Positions 48,064 through 58,940 of a stretch of 64,000 bases of DNA are shown in pieces. Position 1 is the first letter of the stretch. Each line of letters opens with the position of its first letter. The notes under the pieces are model-generated. The model did not search any database. It was not told the DNA's origin and saw nothing but the letters and a program-made list of their open reading frames with translations. Source of the DNA: Candidatus Blautia intestinigallinarum (lineage in GTDB: Bacteria; Bacillota; Clostridia; Lachnospirales; Lachnospiraceae); the NCBI GenBank assembly GCA_019112635.1, contig DXIX01000014.1, forward strand, positions 39,661-103,660, in the 5' to 3' direction. Position numbers and translations under genes: made by a program.

Positions 48064-50091
48064 CTAAGAATCTTCGCTGTCAAAATTCAGAATTCCCGGA
48101 TTCTCGCTCTTCACTGCGTAATACAGGCGGTTGTTCGTCCTCGTCAGCGCTTTTCTGGTGGAACTGTTACTTCTCTGGACCACACAGATCCTGTCATAAT
48201 CCGTCAGATTCTGTCCAGTAATCAGAAGGGTCTTCGTATCCAGATAATTGGTATCCACCCACTCCCCATTGATCTGAATTTCTGTGGATGGAGTGAAATA
48301 ATCGCCGATGATATAATAACTGCCCTCCACGCTGGCATCTGCCCGCACTTCTGTGAATTCCGTGTCATGCATACCCATTCTCATATCTGTGCGCTTATAT
48401 GGACTCTCTCCGCCATAGACATACTGCTCACCGTAGAGGATGTCATACTGTAAAGTCTCCAGATCCACCTGATAATTTCTCGTATTTCTCCGGGCCTGGT
48501 GGTAGCGGAAGATATTTCCTTCATGGATGCCCAGACGGTCCAGAACCACCGCCGCCATCTGATAGGAGGCCACATCCTCGTCCTCCTTCTCCAGTCCGAT
48601 GTTGTCCCACATCACATATTCTGTCTGGAAGAGATAGCGGTTATTCAAATCCTCCACCTCCAGTCCCATGGTCGGCAGGTGATCTCCATACATAACCAAA
48701 ACGGTATCCTCACCGTTCTCCTCAAGAGCATCGATCAGCTGTCCCACAAACTGATCCATCTCATGAACCTGGTTGACGTAGTATTCCCACTTGTTATTCT
48801 CTTCCTCAGACTCTGCACCGCTGACTTTAATAGCCGGATCCTCCAGAAGCTCTTCGTCCGGATAGGCCCCGTGCCCCTGCACCGAGATGGTATAGACATA
48901 GTCCGGTCCCTCTGTGGTCTGCAGGCAGTCCAAAATGTGATTGGTCAGCACTTCATCCTTCACCCAGCCCAGAGCATTCTTGTCATCCTCCTCCGGCATA
49001 TACTCTTCGGAGGTGAAGCTGTCAAAGCCCAGATTCGGGAAAATCGTCCTTCTGCCGTAGAAGTTGGCTTCATTGTTGTGAATGGCATGTGTTGAATATC
49101 CCAGATCTTTCAGAACGTACGGGGCGCTCTCACAGGTCGTCTCCTTCAAGATCGACTTGTAGGGATATTCCCCCGGCCCGAAATACCGAAGACTCATACC
49201 GGTAATGGTCTCGAACTCTGTGTTCGCCGTTCCGGCTCCCACCGAGGGCACCTTAAAATATCCGGAAGAATACTTCTCCATCAGTTTTCGGAAATTCGGA
49301 ATCGGATCTTCTGAGAACTCCAGAAAGTTCACCTCTGTCGGATCAAAGAAAGATTCCAACTGCAGGAAAATAATATTCGGCCTGGAATCCGTCTGTGTCT
49401 CTTCCAGATCAGATTCTGTGCTCAGGATTCTGTCCATCTCCTCCTGAGAATAGTCCTGGGGACAGCTGATTCCCGTATTAAAAATCGTTGTCGCCAGACA
49501 ATAGGGATATCCGTAATCCTCATAGGCAAACGCGATGTTGCCAAAATAATTGGAGAGAACACGTTTCTCCAAAGCCAGTTTCGTCGTCCCTGCGAAGATA
49601 AGAACACCAGCCAAAACCAGCGGAATATTATACTTATACTTCATCGGTCCCTGATAGCGGGGCCCTTTCAAAAACAATACCACAAGTCCGATGATCACCA
49701 GAACGAAAGCGATTCCCGCCAGGATCATCCCCGGCACTGGAAGATACCGTTTCGCAATCTTAAAGGCATCCGTGATCAGATGCAGATCCGGCCCGGTAAA
49801 AGGAGTCACACGCTGGGCCAGCAGTACGCCATTGATGATTCCCAGCGTCATCCAAAAGATGGCCAGGAGGGTCCTGACAAACACCCTCCTGCGCACCAGA
49901 TAAACAATTAAAGTTGTCGTGAAAATCAAACCTGCATTGTACAAAAAGACTAACGGCCGAGTCGTCATATAGGTCCAGGCTTTCCCAAAAGAATGTCTGG
50001 AAATTGTCTCGATCAGGTAGTACCCCACGCAGACTGCCAGGGCCTGTATCAGAATTGATATTTTATTCAGTCTCTCAACCCACGGTTTCAT
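48064..50091 (-). CDS. LTA synthase-family membrane sulfatase
   Basis: N-terminal TM segments; 'RPNIIFLQLESFFDPTEVNFLEFSEDPIPNFRKL', 'VPSVGAGTANTEFETITGMSLRYF', 'VMYGDHLPTMG'. Confidence 0.9.
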   Translation of the reverse strand: MKPWVERLNKISILIQALAVCVGYYLIETISRHSFGKAWTYMTTRPLVFLYNAGLIFTTTLIVYLVRRRVFVRTLLAIFWMTLGIINGVLLAQRVTPFTGPDLHLITDAFKIAKRYLPVPGMILAGIAFVLVIIGLVVLFLKGPRYQGPMKYKYNIPLVLAGVLIFAGTTKLALEKRVLSNYFGNIAFAYEDYGYPYCLATTIFNTGISCPQDYSQEEMDRILSTESDLEETQTDSRPNIIFLQLESFFDPTEVNFLEFSEDPIPNFRKLMEKYSSGYFKVPSVGAGTANTEFETITGMSLRYFGPGEYPYKSILKETTCESAPYVLKDLGYSTHAIHNNEANFYGRRTIFPNLGFDSFTSEEYMPEEDDKNALGWVKDEVLTNHILDCLQTTEGPDYVYTISVQGHGAYPDEELLEDPAIKVSGAESEEENNKWEYYVNQVHEMDQFVGQLIDALEENGEDTVLVMYGDHLPTMGLEVEDLNNRYLFQTEYVMWDNIGLEKEDEDVASYQMAAVVLDRLGIHEGNIFRYHQARRNTRNYQVDLETLQYDILYGEQYVYGGESPYKRTDMRMGMHDTEFTEVRADASVEGSYYIIGDYFTPSTEIQINGEWVDTNYLDTKTLLITGQNLTDYDRICVVQRSNSSTRKALTRTNNRLYYAVKSENPGILNFDSEDS

Positions 50092-50108
50092 ACAAACTCT
50101 CCCTTATG

Positions 50109-52757
50109 CTATTTCTGCAATTGTTCCAGCTGCACTTTAACCTTTTCCATCATCTCTTTATATTTCTGCAATTTTTCTTTTTCCTGTTCTACTTTCGCAG
50201 CCGGGGCTTTTGCCAAAAATCCCTGGTTGCTGAGCATTCCCTCTCCCCGCGCAATCTCTTTGGTCAGGCGGGCTTCTTCTTTTTTCAGTCTCTCAATCTC
50301 TTTTTCCCGATCCACCAGGTCCTCAAGAGGAAGATAGACAACCGCATCAGACACTACCACAGAGACTGCGTCTTCTCCGATGCTGTCTTTGCCTGTCTGC
50401 ACATGGATCTCCTTGGCCTGAGCCAGATTCAGGAAGGAAGCCTTCAGACTCTCATAATTTCCGACGGTCTTCTCATCTTTGCACACCAGATAGACATTGG
50501 TGCGGCGGTTCTGCGGAACATTCATCTGTGTCCGGATATTCCGGATTCCTCTCACCACTTCCTGCATACCTGCCACTGCCTGCTCTGCCTCCTGGAAGTT
50601 CCACTCATCTTTGTACACCGGCCAGTCAGAGATCATGATGGACTCCTCCTCGGGCAGCAGGGTACAATAGATTTCCTCTGTGATAAACGGCATAAACGGA
50701 TGAAGCAGCTTCAATGCCTGTGTCAAAACCGTGCGAAGTGTCCACAGCGCATCATTGGCTGCTTTCGGATTCTCCGCAGCATTCCAGATACGCACCTTCG
50801 CCATCTCGATATACCAGTCACAGAATACATCCCAGAGGAAGTCATAGATCTTCTGAACCGCGATTCCCAGTTCATATTTCTCCATATTCTCTGTGACTTC
50901 GCGGACAACGGTATTCAGCTGTGACAAAATCCAGTGATCCTCCGCCTTGAGGTCTCCCAGATCTGGCTGAGTGACTGTCTTACCCTCCAGGTTCATCAGG
51001 ATGAATCTGGAAGCATTCCAGATCTTGTTGGCAAAATTACGGCTGTTCTCCACTTTCTCCCAGTAGAAACGCATATCATTTCCCGGCGCGTTTCCCGTCA
51101 CCAGAGTCAGACGAAGGGCATCGGCGCCATATTTGTCAATGACTTCCAATGGATCAATGCCGTTTCCAAGAGATTTACTCATCTTTCTTCCCTGGGAGTC
51201 CCTCACCAGACCATGGATCAACACATGGTGGAACGGTGATTTGCCGGTCTGTTCCAGAGCAGAAAATACCATACGGATTACCCAGAAGAAAATGATATCA
51301 TACCCAGTCACCAGCACATCTGTAGGGTAGAAATACTCCAGCTCCGGTGTCTTCTCAGGCCATCCCAGGGTGGAGAAAGGCCACAGAGCAGAGGAGAACC
51401 AGGTATCCAGTGTGTCCTCATCCTGCGTGAAATGTGTGCATCCGCACTTTGGACAAACTTTCGGCATCTCAGAAGCCACCACAATCTCCCCACACTGATC
51501 ACAGTAATAAGCCGGAATTCTATGTCCCCACCATAGCTGACGGGAAATGCACCAGTCACGGATATTCTCCAGCCAGTGAAGATAGATCTTGTCGAAACGG
51601 GAAGGAACAAATTCCAGATCTTTGTTCAGCACATCGATGGCTGCCTTGGCCAGCTCGTCCATCTTCACAAACCACTGAGGTTTGATCATCGGCTCAATGG
51701 TTGTCTTGCATCGGTCATGCGTTCCCACACTGTGTGAGTGAGGAACCACTTTCACCAAAAGTCCCAGCTCTTCCAGATCAGCCACAATCGCTTTTCTCGC
51801 CTCATAGCGGTCCATTCCGGCATATTTGCCGCAGCGCTCATTCATGGTGGCGTCATCGTTCATAATATTGATCTCTTCCAGATCATGACGTTTTCCCACC
51901 TCGAAATCGTTGGGATCATGGGCCGGTGTGATCTTCACACATCCGGTTCCGAACTCCTTATCCACATAGGAATCCGCGATCACTGGAATCTGACGTCCGG
52001 TCAGCGGCAGCTCCAGCATCTTGCCGATGAGATCCTGATATCTCTCATCGTCCGGGTTGACTGCCACCGCAGTGTCTCCCAGCATCGTCTCAGGACGTGT
52101 GGTGGCAATCTCCACAAACCGTCCCTCTTCCCCTACGATCGGATAATTGATGTGCCAGAAAAATCCATCCTGGTCCTCGTGAACCACCTCCGCGTCGGAG
52201 ATGGAGGTCTTACACACCGGACACCAGTTGATAATCCTGGAACCTTTATAGATATATCCTTTGTTGTACATACGGATGAATACTTCCTGCACTGCCTTGG
52301 AGCATCCCTCGTCCATGGTGAAACGCTCTCTCTCCCAGTCTGCGGAAGCACCCATCTTCTTCAGCTGATTGTTGATCTTTCCGCCGTACTCTTCCTTCCA
52401 CGCCCAGGCATGTTTCAGGAATTCCTCACGGCCGATCTCCTTCTTATCGATTCCCTGCTCTTTTAACTTCTCCGTCACCTTGACTTCTGTGGCAATGGCT
52501 GCATGGTCGGTTCCCGGCTGCCACAGCGCCTCATATCCCTGCATTCTCTTAAAACGGATCAGGATATCCTGCAGAGTACTGTCCAGTGCATGTCCCATGT
52601 GAAGCTGTCCAGTGACATTTGGCGGCGGCATCACGATGGTGAACGGCTTCTTGTCCGGATTTACTTTCGCATGGAAATAGCCGTTGTCCATCCATTTCTG
52701 ATAAAGTCTGTCCTCAATTCCTTTTGGATCATAAGTCTTCGCCAACTCTTTACTCAT
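50109..52757 (-). CDS. valS: valyl-tRNA synthetase
   Basis: 'PPPNVTGQLHMGHALDSTLQDILIRFKRMQGYEALWQPGTDHAAIATE', 'KMSKSLGNGIDPLEVI'; start trimmed from 52979. Confidence 0.97.
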   Translation of the reverse strand: MSKELAKTYDPKGIEDRLYQKWMDNGYFHAKVNPDKKPFTIVMPPPNVTGQLHMGHALDSTLQDILIRFKRMQGYEALWQPGTDHAAIATEVKVTEKLKEQGIDKKEIGREEFLKHAWAWKEEYGGKINNQLKKMGASADWERERFTMDEGCSKAVQEVFIRMYNKGYIYKGSRIINWCPVCKTSISDAEVVHEDQDGFFWHINYPIVGEEGRFVEIATTRPETMLGDTAVAVNPDDERYQDLIGKMLELPLTGRQIPVIADSYVDKEFGTGCVKITPAHDPNDFEVGKRHDLEEINIMNDDATMNERCGKYAGMDRYEARKAIVADLEELGLLVKVVPHSHSVGTHDRCKTTIEPMIKPQWFVKMDELAKAAIDVLNKDLEFVPSRFDKIYLHWLENIRDWCISRQLWWGHRIPAYYCDQCGEIVVASEMPKVCPKCGCTHFTQDEDTLDTWFSSALWPFSTLGWPEKTPELEYFYPTDVLVTGYDIIFFWVIRMVFSALEQTGKSPFHHVLIHGLVRDSQGRKMSKSLGNGIDPLEVIDKYGADALRLTLVTGNAPGNDMRFYWEKVENSRNFANKIWNASRFILMNLEGKTVTQPDLGDLKAEDHWILSQLNTVVREVTENMEKYELGIAVQKIYDFLWDVFCDWYIEMAKVRIWNAAENPKAANDALWTLRTVLTQALKLLHPFMPFITEEIYCTLLPEEESIMISDWPVYKDEWNFQEAEQAVAGMQEVVRGIRNIRTQMNVPQNRRTNVYLVCKDEKTVGNYESLKASFLNLAQAKEIHVQTGKDSIGEDAVSVVVSDAVVYLPLEDLVDREKEIERLKKEEARLTKEIARGEGMLSNQGFLAKAPAAKVEQEKEKLQKYKEMMEKVKVQLEQLQK

Positions 52758-52828
52758 GATTCTTCTCCTCCAATATTTCTCTGTCTTATGGGCATTCTGC
52801 CTCGCGAAATTCATGGGCCCCGTGAAAC

Positions 52829-53115
52829 AAAAAAAGGAACCTTTCCTCAAATAACAAACGCCCTCCACACCAAGTGTGAAGGGCGAATTCATCACGGTAC
52901 CACCTTCGTTATACGCACGAATGCATACATCTTTCTGTCTTATAACGCAGACCACACGTGGAAGCCTACCAATCCGCAACTTCTCGACCTTCAGCCCCCC
53001 GGTTCAAAAGCTACCTTCCATCTGCACGTTCTGAAGATGCCTCCCAGCCCTTGAACATCTCTCTCTGACAGTGTTACAGATGTACTCCTCTTTCTCATCA
53101 CCTTTTCTTTCGTAC
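52829..53115 (-). promoter_or_regulatory. T-box riboswitch leader of valS
   Basis: Minus strand 'GAAGGTGGTACCGTGATGAATTCGCCCTTC' antiterminator at 52882-52908; terminator CGCCCTTCACAC-ttg-GTGTGGAGGGCG (52859-52885), then T-rich; AGAGAGA and GGGTGG-like stem I elements upstream. Confidence 0.92.
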
Positions 53116-53155
53116 TATCATAAGAGGATTTTTTTCATTTGTCAAGTAAAAACAT

Positions 53156-56100
53156 CTATTCCACGCTCTTTAGAGACTCCACCATATCGATCTTCTTCAG
53201 CTTGAAATGCATCACGCCATTGACAAAGGCAGAAAATCCACAGGTGATCAGTCCGCTGATCACGAAACTCAAAGGTGCGATATTGCGCCCGAACATGCAG
53301 GCATCCACCTCCACCGTGGTGATCACAAAACGGTGCAGGAAGATTCCCAGAACTCCGCCGGCCACCACGCCGATGATAGTCAAAAGGACATTCTCACGGA
53401 AGACATAGGCTGACACCTCACTGTCGTAGAAGCCGAGAACCTTGATCGTCGCCAACTCCCTCTGCCGTTCTGTGATGTTGATATTACTCAGATTATAAAG
53501 TACCACAAAGGCCAGAAGCCCGGCTGACACAATGAGAACCACCATGACCATATCCAGGGAACTCAGCATATTATTCAACTGTTCTTCAATGCTGCGGTTA
53601 TAGGTGATGCTCAGTGCTCCCGGATATTCCAGAATCTTCTGTCCTACCTCGGTCTCCATTCGCTCACTGTCCTCCTTGAACGTCAAAATATAATCCAGAA
53701 AATCCGGCTGCTCTCCCCAGATCTTTTCGTACAGATCCGGCGTCATATAAATGTAATGTTCCAGATAATTTTCACAGATATGAGCGATGGGTACTTCATA
53801 CTCCCGGTTATCATCTTCCAGCACAATCACATCCCCCTCCCGGAGTCCCACCAGAGAGGCCGTCTTCTCGGAGATAATCGCCCCGGAGTCATCCAGAGTG
53901 TACTTCTCTCCCGTCACACGATCCCGGAATGTCACATCTTCCTGGAAAGTCTTTGTGTCCTTTGGCACATAGAGGTAGACTCCCAGATTAGAATTATTTT
54001 CCTCTGTGGTCAGCTGTTTGAACAGCACCTTCGTATACCGTTTCACATCCTGGTTGTCTGCCAGGAAATCTTCTACTTTTTTCTGTTCCTGCTCGGAGGC
54101 GTCCTCATCCATAATCACGGTCGCATGGAACCTCTGCAATTCTCCATATTGGATCTTCGCGATATCCATGATGGAATCACGCAGTCCGAATCCCACCAGC
54201 ATCAGTGCCATGCTCCCTCCGATTCCGAAAATGGTCATGAAGAATCTCTTTTTATAACGGAACAAATTTCTCACAGAAGACTTCCAGGAGAAATTCATTC
54301 TCTTCCACAGGAATGTAATTCTCTCAATGAGCACCCGTTTTCCCTCTTTGGGCGCCGGAGGTCTCATCAGGGAGGCCGGTGTCTCTGCCAGCTCTTTGTA
54401 GCAGGCTGAGAATGTGGCCCCTGTGGTACACAACAGGGAAGCCACAGACGCAATCGCCGCATATTGGAATTCATAAGGAATCTGAATGTCCGTGGCCATA
54501 TGGTGGTACATGATTCCATATGCCTTGATGATTATATAAAGAAGAAGTTTTTCTCCCACCAGAATTCCCAGAATACTTCCACCCACTGTGGCCAGAAATG
54601 CGTAGCTGAGATACTTAAAAGCAATGTCAAACTTGCCATATCCCAGTGCCTTCAAGGTTCCAATCTGAGTTCTCTGTTCCTCCACCATACGAGTCATGGT
54701 CGTCAGGCTGACAAGAGCCGCAACCAGGAAAAACAGAACCGGAAATACCCTTCCGATATTTCGGATTCGATCTGCGTTATCCCCGTAATCCGTGTATTCC
54801 GGCAAATCTCCCCGATCCGTAATATACCACTGAGGAACTTCAATGTCATCCACTTCCTCCTGAGCATCGGATAGCTTCTGACGGGCATCCGCAAGCTCCT
54901 CGTCTGCTTCTTTTTTTCCTTCCTCATATTCTTTCTCGCCATCTGCCAGCTGGACTTCCCCATCCTCCAGCTTGGCACGCGCGTCTTCCAGTTCTTTCTC
55001 TCCGCTTGCAATCTCTTCTTGACCGTCACGGATCGTCTGCTCATTCTGATCAATCTGGGCCTGGCCTTCCTCCAGTTCACGTTCACTGCTGGCGATCTCA
55101 TCCTGGCTGGCAATCAAGGTCTGCTGCGTGCTCAGCAGCTGCTGCGTCGCTGCATCCAGCTGGGCCTGGCCTTCTTCCAGCTGCGCCCATCCAGAGTCAA
55201 TCTCAGCCTGAGCCGCATCCAGCTGGGCCTGAGCCCCCTGAAGCTGAGCTTTCCCTTCCTCCAGAGCCTGTGCAGCCGCATCCAGCTGAGGTTTCTGACT
55301 CTCTAGCGATGCCAGCTGAGCCTCCAGTTCACTTCTGGCCGCAACAGCCTCCTGGAGCTGGGCGATCACTCCCTGCAGCTGTTCCAGCTGGGCCCGGGCT
55401 GCCGCAAGCTCCTCTCCCTCCAGCTGACCACTCTCCACGGCAGCCTTCAAAGCATCATACTGTTGCTGGACAGTGTTCAGTTCCCCCTGTGCCTGGTCAA
55501 TCTGCGCCAGTGCATTCTGAAGGTTCTGCACTCCCGATTCATACTGAGCCTTCTGACTGTCAAAAGTCTCTTTCTGCTGATTATACTCTTCCCATTTGCT
55601 TTCCAGATCTGCCTGCTTCACCTGCTCATCCAGCTCTTTCTGCCCTGCCAGCAGTTCTTCTTTGGATTTTTCCAAAGTCTCCCGGTTCTGGGTAATCTCC
55701 TCCCATCCGTCAGCCACCTGCTGCCAGCCGCTGGCAAGCTGCTGTTTTCCATCGGCGAGCTGCTGCTGTCCGTCGGCAAGCTGCTGTTTCGCGTCGGCGA
55801 GCTGCTGCTGTCCGTCGGCAAGCTGTTGTCTGGAATCTTCCAGCTGCTTTTGTCCATCATAATACTCTGCCCACCCGTCATCCAGTTCCTGGCGGGAATC
55901 CTCTAGTTTCTGACGGGCATCCGCAAGCTCCTCATCTGCCTCCTGTTCTCCGTCTTCCAGCTCCTTGCGGGCATCCGCAAGCTCTTCATCCGCCTCTTGT
56001 TTGACTTCTTCATACCGAAGCTGGCATTGCTCCTCCTCAATTCCTTCCAGCCGCTTTGTGACCTCGGCAACCAGATCATTATAGGCGTCTGTGAAGCTGA

Positions 56101-56758
56101 TCTGTTCTTTTGCGTTCTCCACCCGCAGATATGCCTGCGTGTAGGCATCCTGATTAAAATTCTGCGCCTCCACATACAGAAACCCGCTCACCTCTCCGGA
56201 GCCCAGATTGGTGTTGCCGCGGCTGAAAGATATGTAGAGAGGACTGTTTCCGCTTCCCACAATCTTGTAGGTATGTACCTTCAGAAGTTCCGAGTCACTG
56301 CCTTCCCTCAGCGTAATCTCGTCGCCGATCTTATACCCTGCGGACGCCATGTACTCACTGTCCATCAGACACTCTCCCTTTTTCTTCGGCAATCTTCCGG
56401 ACTCCAGGGTCACTTTATTCAGTTTTTCGTTCAAACTTTCCACATGGAGGACTTTCTGCTCCCCATCTTCTCCACACAGCACATCGGTCCCGTAGGCTCC
56501 CTCGACGAATTCCACACCTTCGACCTCTTCCAGCGCCTTTAAGTCCCGATCACTGAATCCCAGTGTACTGACCACTTTCACATCCATCAGTTCACTGTGG
56601 TCGAAATATGCATCTCCCGAATAACGCATATCCGGAGAAGACGCCTGAATTCCAGAGAAGAATGCCACTCCCAGCGCGACAATGAAAAAAATCGACAGGA
56701 ATCTGGAATAGCTCTTTTTGATCTCCATGAAAAAATCTTTGTGCAGCGCTTTTTTCAT
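53156..56758 (-). CDS. FtsX-like ABC transporter permease with long extracytoplasmic coiled coil
   Basis: 1200 aa; N-terminal 'SYSRFLSIFFIVALGVAFFSGIQ', two FtsX-like permease blocks, heptad 'QLADGQQ' repeats between; next to an ABC ATPase. Confidence 0.9.
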   Translation of the reverse strand: MKKALHKDFFMEIKKSYSRFLSIFFIVALGVAFFSGIQASSPDMRYSGDAYFDHSELMDVKVVSTLGFSDRDLKALEEVEGVEFVEGAYGTDVLCGEDGEQKVLHVESLNEKLNKVTLESGRLPKKKGECLMDSEYMASAGYKIGDEITLREGSDSELLKVHTYKIVGSGNSPLYISFSRGNTNLGSGEVSGFLYVEAQNFNQDAYTQAYLRVENAKEQISFTDAYNDLVAEVTKRLEGIEEEQCQLRYEEVKQEADEELADARKELEDGEQEADEELADARQKLEDSRQELDDGWAEYYDGQKQLEDSRQQLADGQQQLADAKQQLADGQQQLADGKQQLASGWQQVADGWEEITQNRETLEKSKEELLAGQKELDEQVKQADLESKWEEYNQQKETFDSQKAQYESGVQNLQNALAQIDQAQGELNTVQQQYDALKAAVESGQLEGEELAAARAQLEQLQGVIAQLQEAVAARSELEAQLASLESQKPQLDAAAQALEEGKAQLQGAQAQLDAAQAEIDSGWAQLEEGQAQLDAATQQLLSTQQTLIASQDEIASSERELEEGQAQIDQNEQTIRDGQEEIASGEKELEDARAKLEDGEVQLADGEKEYEEGKKEADEELADARQKLSDAQEEVDDIEVPQWYITDRGDLPEYTDYGDNADRIRNIGRVFPVLFFLVAALVSLTTMTRMVEEQRTQIGTLKALGYGKFDIAFKYLSYAFLATVGGSILGILVGEKLLLYIIIKAYGIMYHHMATDIQIPYEFQYAAIASVASLLCTTGATFSACYKELAETPASLMRPPAPKEGKRVLIERITFLWKRMNFSWKSSVRNLFRYKKRFFMTIFGIGGSMALMLVGFGLRDSIMDIAKIQYGELQRFHATVIMDEDASEQEQKKVEDFLADNQDVKRYTKVLFKQLTTEENNSNLGVYLYVPKDTKTFQEDVTFRDRVTGEKYTLDDSGAIISEKTASLVGLREGDVIVLEDDNREYEVPIAHICENYLEHYIYMTPDLYEKIWGEQPDFLDYILTFKEDSERMETEVGQKILEYPGALSITYNRSIEEQLNNMLSSLDMVMVVLIVSAGLLAFVVLYNLSNINITERQRELATIKVLGFYDSEVSAYVFRENVLLTIIGVVAGGVLGIFLHRFVITTVEVDACMFGRNIAPLSFVISGLITCGFSAFVNGVMHFKLKKIDMVESLKSVE
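55719..55842 (-). repeat. 21/42-bp tandem repeats encoding QLADGQQ/QLADAKQ heptads
   Basis: Protein 'QLADGQQQLADAKQQLADGQQQLADGKQQLASGWQQVADGW'. Confidence 0.85.
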
Positions 56759-56770
56759 CTTATTTCTTTC

Positions 56771-57496
56771 CTACCATTCAATCTCTTCCACCGGAACAGG
56801 ATTCTTATTCTCCTCCATGGAGGATACCTTTCCGTTTTTAATCCGTATCACTTTATCTGCCATGGGCGTGAGCGCGGAGTTATGGGTGATGACAATCACT
56901 GTCATGCCTTTTGACCGGCACATGTCCTGAAGCAGTTTCAAAATTGCCTTGCCCGTCTGATAGTCCAATGCCCCCGTAGGCTCGTCGCACAGCAGAAGCT
57001 TGGGATTCTTGGCCAGCGCCCTGGCAATGGATACTCTCTGCTGTTCTCCGCCGGAGAGCTGCGCGGGAAAATTTCCCATCCTCTCCTGCAGTCCAACCTC
57101 CTGCAGCACAGTCTGCGCATCCAGAGGATCCTTGCAGATCTGCAGCGCCAGCTCCACATTCTCAAGAGCCGTCAGATTGGGAACCAGATTGTAGAACTGA
57201 AAGACAAATCCAATGTCCTCCCTCCGGTACTTCGTCAGCTGGCGGGAGTTATATTTTGCGATATCACAGCCATCCACCCAGACTTCCCCGCTGGTGGCCT
57301 GGTCCATCCCGCCAAGGATATTCAAGACCGTCGTCTTTCCGGCCCCGGAAGGCCCCACAACCACGACGAACTCCCCTTTCTCGATGGAAAAACTGATCTC
57401 ATCCACCGCCACAATCTTTACTTCTTTGTTTCCATAAATTTTGGAAACCCGATCCAATTTTACAAATTCTTTTTCCCTCTCCCGTGCCATATTCAC
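56771..57496 (-). CDS. ABC transporter ATP-binding protein (LolD/MacB-like)
   Basis: '[29 protein letters not shown]', '[32 protein letters not shown]'. Confidence 0.95.
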   Translation of the reverse strand: MNMAREREKEFVKLDRVSKIYGNKEVKIVAVDEISFSIEKGEFVVVVGPSGAGKTTVLNILGGMDQATSGEVWVDGCDIAKYNSRQLTKYRREDIGFVFQFYNLVPNLTALENVELALQICKDPLDAQTVLQEVGLQERMGNFPAQLSGGEQQRVSIARALAKNPKLLLCDEPTGALDYQTGKAILKLLQDMCRSKGMTVIVITHNSALTPMADKVIRIKNGKVSSMEENKNPVPVEEIEW

Positions 57497-58767
57497 ACCC
57501 TTCTATCTCTTTGTGATCCCGGCATTTTTTTCAGATAATACACACAGACTGCGACAAATGCCAGGCAGATCATTCCCATAGCTGCCAGATAAAGCTCCAC
57601 CGCTCCCATCACTCCGTGGAGACGGATCCAAGGTCCGCTGGCCGCCTGAACCCCCGCGGCCACTGCCCCGTAGATCACCAGTGTCACCTTCTGTCTGCGC
57701 ATCACCGTAATACAATAGCTCAGAATCATAATCATCCCATACAGTCCTCCCGCAGCCAGAAGCACCATCAGCGCTGCTTTGTAGGGTCTTAAATCCAGAC
57801 CGGAAATCAGGCTTAGAACCGGTATTCCCAATAGATATCCCCCCGCCAGCACCACAGCCGTCAGCGCAATGATATACAGCAGCATGTTCCTCACAAGACC
57901 GAGAAACCTTCTCTCTTCCCGGTTATGCCAGGCCACTGCCACGTGCCCATAAAGAGGCACACAGACAAACATGCTGAACATATTTACCACAGAAGACGGC
58001 ATAAAAATAATGTTGTAACAGGCCTGCACTTCATCTGACAGATATGTGTTGATACCGTTTTTTGAAATATTCATAATAAAAATCAACAAAAAAGAACCCA
58101 GAAACAATGGAATACACTCCCCAAAGAGTTCCTTTTGCTTTTTCCACCGAAATTGAATTCTGACCAGATCCAGACATTTTGCCAAAGGCAGGTCGAAGAC
58201 CGCAAGCCACACCGCCGACACTGCCAGCGCCGCTGTAAAAGCCGCCGTCAGGCTTCTGATTGTCATGAGAATCACAAGAATCACCGCAAAACTCATCCAG
58301 ACTCTGACCACATAAGATTTTCCTGCTAGGTGCAATTTATTCTTATGCTGAAAAAAGCCGCTGAATACATCTGCGAAGACATCCGCCGTCATAAAACAGC
58401 AGAAGAGAAAGGTCAGTCCCAGTTTCTGCCGGCTGTATCCATAAGCCATTCCATAGAGAAGCCCTCCGATCAGCATTGCCCCGGAAGTCAGAAGCTTGGA
58501 ACTGAAATAATCCCGAAATTCAAACTGCTCCTCCACATCTGAGACCTGAAACTGCCTCATGGAAAACCATCCCACAGACTGCATCAGCTGAGCCGCGGCC
58601 CAGGCAATGGCAAAAATTCCGGCCCAGGACGCCCCCAGGATTCTGGTCACCGCCAACGATAGAAGCATGGAGAACAGGGCATTGCTCAGACTCCCAGCTG
58701 TATACCACAAGGTGTCCTTCCTCTGAGTCGTCTCCTGGGAAATCAGGTATTCCGTAAATTTCTTCAT
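57493..58767 (-). CDS. Polysaccharide/oligosaccharide flippase-like membrane protein (MOP superfamily)
   Basis: ~12 TM protein 'KDTLWYTAGSLSNALFSMLLSLAVTRILGASWAGIFAIAWA', typical Wzx-like N-terminus. Confidence 0.75.
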   Translation of the reverse strand: MKKFTEYLISQETTQRKDTLWYTAGSLSNALFSMLLSLAVTRILGASWAGIFAIAWAAAQLMQSVGWFSMRQFQVSDVEEQFEFRDYFSSKLLTSGAMLIGGLLYGMAYGYSRQKLGLTFLFCCFMTADVFADVFSGFFQHKNKLHLAGKSYVVRVWMSFAVILVILMTIRSLTAAFTAALAVSAVWLAVFDLPLAKCLDLVRIQFRWKKQKELFGECIPLFLGSFLLIFIMNISKNGINTYLSDEVQACYNIIFMPSSVVNMFSMFVCVPLYGHVAVAWHNREERRFLGLVRNMLLYIIALTAVVLAGGYLLGIPVLSLISGLDLRPYKAALMVLLAAGGLYGMIMILSYCITVMRRQKVTLVIYGAVAAGVQAASGPWIRLHGVMGAVELYLAAMGMICLAFVAVCVYYLKKMPGSQRDRRV

Positions 58768-58884
58768 GTTTCTTGTTTTCCTCTCTGTATTAATCTAAAG
58801 AAATTATACAATTTCCACAGAAAGAATTCAACACACTGTCCTTTTTTTCACAAAAAAGTCGTACTTTTTCTTACCATTTGCACA

Positions 58885-58940
58885 AAAAATCAGAGAGCAA
58901 TACCTCTCTCATAGCTTTCCGGTACTGCTCTCTGATTTTT
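58885..58940 (-). terminator. Terminator of the SASP-like gene
   Basis: Perfect 15-bp inverted repeat AAAAATCAGAGAGCA...TGCTCTCTGATTTTT overlapping the stop codon. Confidence 0.8.

Noticed and set aside
52758-52979. N-terminal extension of the valS ORF (74 aa)
   Set aside because: This in-frame extension is translated T-box sequence; conserved ValRS starts at MSKELAKTYDPKGIE.
55006-55695. Pro/Ser-rich 229-aa plus-strand ORF
   Set aside because: Antisense to the coiled-coil repeats of the ABC permease; composition results from the repeat.
55719-55842. Short regular repeats considered as a CRISPR array
   Set aside because: Repeats are 21-bp contiguous heptad-coding units without spacers, within an open reading frame.
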